This document shows positions 29,280 through 32,454 of a stretch of 32,454 nucleotides of DNA, piece after piece. Each line of letters starts with the position of its first letter. The stretch's first letter is position 1. Location: contig CALBNX010000011.1 in NCBI GenBank assembly GCA_937896885.1, positions 1 to 32,454 on the forward strand, read 5' to 3'. The position numbers and the translations under genes are program-made. This DNA comes from an uncultured Clostridia bacterium (GTDB lineage: Bacteria; Bacillota; Clostridia; Oscillospirales; Acutalibacteraceae). The notes beneath the pieces were generated by a model. The model worked only from the letters and a program-made list of their open reading frames with translations, was not told the DNA's origin and made no database searches.

Positions 29280-31774
29280 TAATTCAATATCTGTTTTCCC
29301 AATGCTTTCAAGCTATCTTCACGGACTTTTTTGGTGTATTTTGTGTCACTTAATACCCAGTCCCATTCATATTTGAACCAGTCGATTTCTTGTGCTTTGC
29401 CACCGTCCATCTCGATTTTTACTTGCTCTATGAGTTTTTCCCATCTCATTTTATAGAATGATGTCATAAGGTCACCCATTTGTCTATGAGCATAATCGTG
29501 AAGATTACCTTTATCTGCCAACAATCTGCAATACCAAGTGGTGATAAGTGCTTTGGCGTTAATCATATAAAGTTCTTTTGTGAAATCGTCAAGCTTATCT
29601 GTATATTCACAAACTGGCTCAATATATGATGCGAATGAGAAATCACGGCTATTAAGCAAAATTCTATCTAGCATATCAAAAAGAGACATCAATTTTTCGC
29701 TGTTATCCATAAATGCGAAATAGTCTTTTGTCTTATATGCTGATGCCATTTTTCTCGACACATCTGTCAACTTATTTGCAATTGATTGTCTTAACAAATC
29801 AACAGCGTCATAGATGTAACATTCGTTATCTTTGAACTTATCAAAATCTTTCAAGAAAAGTTTAACTGCTTCGTCAAAATCCTTTGTAGAATACGGGATT
29901 TTCACCGAGCCACGAGCCGTAAAGAGCTTTCTTTCAGGGTCAAGTGGTCTGCGACAACCCATACTTTCAGGTGTGCCAAACATACTGTTACAATTATCTT
30001 CACAATAGACAGTTTTGAGAAGAATTTCCATACTTTTTTCGATGTTTTCATTGTGTTTGCCATATCGACGAAGAGCATAATCCTGAACCCATTTATTGAT
30101 ATCTGTAACATCTTCCCAAATGCTTGTTAAGAAAATTTCAGAAACAATCGGGTTCATATTTGTGCTTTCAGATGTGAGCGCAATGCCCTTGAAATTAGGC
30201 CTTTGTGATGCTTCTTGCACTTTTTTAGATATGGTATCAACTGGTCCATAAAGCCCCTGACGACCACCGAAATTATTGAGTAATCCCTCTAACACATTAC
30301 CATATTTTGCGAGTCTGCTAAAGTTGTTAGCATTGTGATTGATTTTCTCAAAATGCAAGTCCAACATAATAATATGCTTATTGCGATATTGCTTCACAGC
30401 ATTAGTGAAAGACTTGTTAGGATTCATTGACCAGCATTGCACAACCCATTGCGCTTGCTTGTCAAAGCCAAGCATACTTTCCATCACATTTTTATAACTC
30501 TCTTTTGCTTTTTTCTTATTGAGTTTGCCACCCTCGTGACAGATATCCCCTGCATAAAAATGAGTTATGTCACCAAAAACTTCTCGCTGACATTCATAGA
30601 AAAGCTTTGCATATTTTGAATAAGAAACGCTGTCGGGACTAACAATTAAAGGGCGCTCAATACCCTTCCATTTGCCTTGCTCAATAACGGGCACATCTCG
30701 GTCTTTTTTCTGAATATCACGGGGCACAATTCCTGTGTATGCCTGTAAAACAATATTCATTCCGAGAGTTTGCATTCTTCTGTGATTTTTACGGGCTAAT
30801 TCGCATTTTTCAAAAAAGAAATCATCGTGAATTGGTCCACCAATACCACAGATATTACTCATATAAAACCAAGCATAATATGCAGGTCCCACCAAAAAAT
30901 TCTTGATTTCACGATGACGGTATCCGAGCTTGGTCAAAAAGCGTCTATACACTTCTTCCATACCAAGAATATCAAGCACCAAATTGACACCGTTCATTGC
31001 AAGATAGTCAATTTCTTTTTGCCACTCTTTTTCACCCCAAAAAGCCATTGAATAAGAGTGAGTGCAATAGTTATAAGCATATCTGTATTGGAATTTTGTT
31101 GTACGGTCGATTTTGCCATTTACAGTTGGCAAGGTTTTTGGCAATTTCACCTGTTTGCCAAAACGGGAAACATGGCAATGACAAACATCTTTTAAATAGC
31201 AATTAAATGCGCTTGCAAGACCTACACCACTGTTTGATGTAAGCACAATTTTGCCACGAAGACTTGCAACTGTGAAATAGTCTTCACGAAGTCTTCTGTC
31301 AAGGCGTAAATCAAATTGTTCTGTGTATTCTTCGCCGATTGTTCTACCGATAATCCCTTTAACATCTTCAAAAATGTCTTCATCAGTAACAGGGCGTGCA
31401 TATTCCGTCTCGTCAAAGGGTAAAGCCTCTTTAAACGTTGCTTTTTTTGATGGGAAAGCGCAATCTTCACCAAGAACTTCAATATTATTGATTGTTGGTC
31501 TTGCACCACTATAATATTTCACAAAAACACGAATATATCTTGCGATTTTCGGGCTCTTGTGGAGCTTATAGAAATTTACACCGTCAAGGCTTGAAAAAAT
31601 GCTGTATTCAACCTGAATGTCATCGGGAAAAACCACAATAACATCGTGTACGCTCATATTCTTTGAAAATGCCAAATCAATAAAGCAAGGATATGTATCG
31701 CAACTGAACATTGGCAGTGAATTTTTGTCTGCTTCTGCTGTGGCATTTAAGATTTCATAAGTTAAAAGTTCCAA
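29279..31774 (-). CDS. GH89 alpha-N-acetylglucosaminidase, apparently cytoplasmic
   Basis: An enzyme of about 831 residues related to human NAGLU and clostridial GH89, which release terminal alpha-linked GlcNAc from mucin-type O-glycans or heparan fragments. Residues 25-110 look like a discoidin/CBM32-type beta-sandwich (ARYIRVFVKYYSGARPTINN). The NAGLU N-terminal domain follows, then the barrel with YRYAYNYCTHSYSMAFWGEK. The two catalytic-glutamate regions are YAGDICHEGG and LTSESTNMNPIVSE. The helical C-terminal domain is complete. No signal peptide is seen. No ATG fits the start: the frame opens at TTG 31792, but TTG 31774 (LELLTYEI) is preferred because TTGGTGAT lies 6 bases upstream; GTG 31783 is an alternative. 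It converges on the GH51 gene. Product GlcNAc could feed nagB elsewhere in the window. Confidence 0.92.
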   Translation of the reverse strand: MELLTYEILNATAEADKNSLPMFSCDTYPCFIDLAFSKNMSVHDVIVVFPDDIQVEYSIFSSLDGVNFYKLHKSPKIARYIRVFVKYYSGARPTINNIEVLGEDCAFPSKKATFKEALPFDETEYARPVTDEDIFEDVKGIIGRTIGEEYTEQFDLRLDRRLREDYFTVASLRGKIVLTSNSGVGLASAFNCYLKDVCHCHVSRFGKQVKLPKTLPTVNGKIDRTTKFQYRYAYNYCTHSYSMAFWGEKEWQKEIDYLAMNGVNLVLDILGMEEVYRRFLTKLGYRHREIKNFLVGPAYYAWFYMSNICGIGGPIHDDFFFEKCELARKNHRRMQTLGMNIVLQAYTGIVPRDIQKKDRDVPVIEQGKWKGIERPLIVSPDSVSYSKYAKLFYECQREVFGDITHFYAGDICHEGGKLNKKKAKESYKNVMESMLGFDKQAQWVVQCWSMNPNKSFTNAVKQYRNKHIIMLDLHFEKINHNANNFSRLAKYGNVLEGLLNNFGGRQGLYGPVDTISKKVQEASQRPNFKGIALTSESTNMNPIVSEIFLTSIWEDVTDINKWVQDYALRRYGKHNENIEKSMEILLKTVYCEDNCNSMFGTPESMGCRRPLDPERKLFTARGSVKIPYSTKDFDEAVKLFLKDFDKFKDNECYIYDAVDLLRQSIANKLTDVSRKMASAYKTKDYFAFMDNSEKLMSLFDMLDRILLNSRDFSFASYIEPVCEYTDKLDDFTKELYMINAKALITTWYCRLLADKGNLHDYAHRQMGDLMTSFYKMRWEKLIEQVKIEMDGGKAQEIDWFKYEWDWVLSDTKYTKKVREDSLKALGKQILN

Positions 31775-31812
31775 ATTTATCACCAAGGTCAAAAATTTAA
31801 TTCAATGTATAA

Positions 31813-31841
31813 AATATAGCATAAAAAACAACAAAAGTCTA
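31813..31841 (-). promoter_or_regulatory. Promoter of the GH89 gene with extended -10
   Basis: Minus-strand -35 TAGACT (31841-31836), 17-bp spacer ending TGC, -10 TATATT (31818-31813). Confidence 0.45.
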
Positions 31842-31912
31842 TCAATAAAATGTAGGTTTTTTGTCTATAAACAAACAATTTGAAAACTATGTAAAAATTT
31901 GGCTCAAAACTA

Positions 31913-31941
31913 TTGAAAATATGAATAATTTTTGATACAAT
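31913..31941 (+). promoter_or_regulatory. Promoter of the pyruvate phosphate dikinase gene
   Basis: -35 TTGAAA (31913-31918), 17-bp spacer, -10 TACAAT (31936-31941) preceded by TGA. Confidence 0.6.
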
Positions 31942-31953
31942 TTATAAGGTTAA

Positions 31954-31970
31954 TTATGTCTATGACATAA
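31954..31970. promoter_or_regulatory. Inverted repeat in the dikinase leader, possible operator
   Basis: Perfect arms TTATGTC and GACATAA around TAT, about 6 bases after the predicted transcription start. The position fits a repressor site. It is too short and AT-rich to act as a terminator. Confidence 0.5.
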
Positions 31971-32006
31971 CCATTAATTTGTTAATAATTTTTTGGAGGT
32001 ATAAAA

Positions 32007-32454
32007 ATGAGCAAAAAGTTTGTTTACCTTTTCAAAGAGGGTAACGCTTCAATGCGTGAACTCCTCGGTGGTAAAGGTGCTAACCTTGCTGAGATGACAA
32101 GTCTCGGTCTCCCAGTTCCTCAGGGCTTCACAGTTACAACAGAAGCTTGTACACAGTACTATGAGGATGGCAGAAAAATCAATGATGACATTCAGGCAGA
32201 AATCATGGAGTACATCGACAAGATGGAAGAAATCACTGGCAAAAAGTTCGGTGACAAAGAAAACCCACTCCTTGTTTCAGTTCGTTCAGGTGCTCGCGCA
32301 TCAATGCCTGGTATGATGGACACAATCCTCAACCTTGGTCTTAACGAAGAAGTTGTTGAAGTTATGGCTGCAAAGTCAGGCAACGCTCGTTGGGCATATG
32401 ACTGCTACAGAAGATTTATTCAGATGTATTCTGACGTTGTTATGGAAGTTGGTA
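32007..32454 (+). CDS. ppdK: Pyruvate, phosphate dikinase, N-terminal part (cut by window edge)
   Basis: The first 149 residues of an enzyme that interconverts pyruvate, ATP and phosphate with phosphoenolpyruvate, AMP and pyrophosphate. In anaerobic Clostridia it works in glycolysis or gluconeogenesis. The opening KFVYLFKEGNASMRELLGGK, then GANLAEMTSLGLPVPQGFT, LLVSVRSGARASMPGMMDT and RFIQMYSDVVMEVG match the ATP-binding domain almost word for word with known PPDKs; the related PEP synthase differs in these segments. The ATG follows a strong GGAGGT. The gene has its own promoter and an inverted repeat in the leader. About 730 further residues should lie beyond the right edge. Confidence 0.97.
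   Translation, partial: MSKKFVYLFKEGNASMRELLGGKGANLAEMTSLGLPVPQGFTVTTEACTQYYEDGRKINDDIQAEIMEYIDKMEEITGKKFGDKENPLLVSVRSGARASMPGMMDTILNLGLNEEVVEVMAAKSGNARWAYDCYRRFIQMYSDVVMEVG

Noticed and set aside
31954..31970. Dikinase leader repeat as a riboswitch or attenuator
   Set aside because: The leader is under 70 bases, the stem is AT-rich and only 7 bp, and there is no alternative pairing or T-run.

Overview
The window looks like a chromosomal segment of a low-GC, probably gut-dwelling member of the Clostridia (Bacillota). This rests on AT-rich DNA, strong AGGAGG-type ribosome binding sites, TTG/GTG starts, a YtrA-type GntR/ABC pair, ribonuclease M5, a ComEC-HolA neighbourhood, pyruvate phosphate dikinase and several glycosidases for host or plant glycans. 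The tRNA gene carries an encoded CCA. No phage, IS element or CRISPR array is visible. Placement below class level is not possible from the sequence alone.

Layout. (1) 1-1330, minus: an autoregulated-looking GntR regulator and an ABC ATPase that runs off the left edge. (2) 1503-6789, plus: a glycan module of a GH38 alpha-mannosidase, a GPH-family sugar symporter and a zinc-ribbon membrane protein, tightly packed and closed by a terminator; nagB follows with its own promoter. Imported mannosides and amino sugars would feed glycolysis. (3) 7618-14250: single genes mostly separated by bidirectional terminators: a membrane-anchored M20 peptidase (-), a nitroreductase-like protein (+), a second GPH-type transporter with an unusual 228-residue charged tail (-), a DRE-TIM aldolase/lyase-like enzyme (-) and a divergent stand-alone E2-type acyltransferase domain (+). 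(4) 14167-15997: a repeat-rich patch with tRNA-Arg(CCG), a small S23/Avd-like four-helix-bundle gene and ychF. Four short arrays of a degenerate 7-bp unit occur here, two of them as inverted brackets around the four-helix gene. (5) 16005-17150, plus: a TcdA-like E1-fold protein and a MaoC-type hydratase. (6) 26283 down to 17185, minus: a long convoy of an unknown membrane-anchored protein, comEC, holA, rnmV, two tandem acyl-CoA ligase paralogues, an iron-sulfur flavoprotein and a thioredoxin, with an internal promoter before the ligases. (7) 26425-31774: a secreted GH51 lipoprotein (+) convergent with an apparently cytoplasmic GH89 alpha-N-acetylglucosaminidase (-). (8) 32007-end, plus: the first part of pyruvate phosphate dikinase.

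Most genes are recognisable housekeeping or glycan-use functions. The least explained items are the heptamer-bracketed four-helix gene, the long tail on the second GPH transporter, the ComEC whose C-terminal domain lacks the metallo-beta-lactamase ligands, the unknown membrane-anchored protein ahead of comEC, and the zinc-ribbon membrane protein coupled to the mannosidase operon. Starts were reassigned from ribosome binding sites where the longest open frame was implausible. Every stretch over 300 bases contains a gene. Promoters and operators were read by eye and are predictions.
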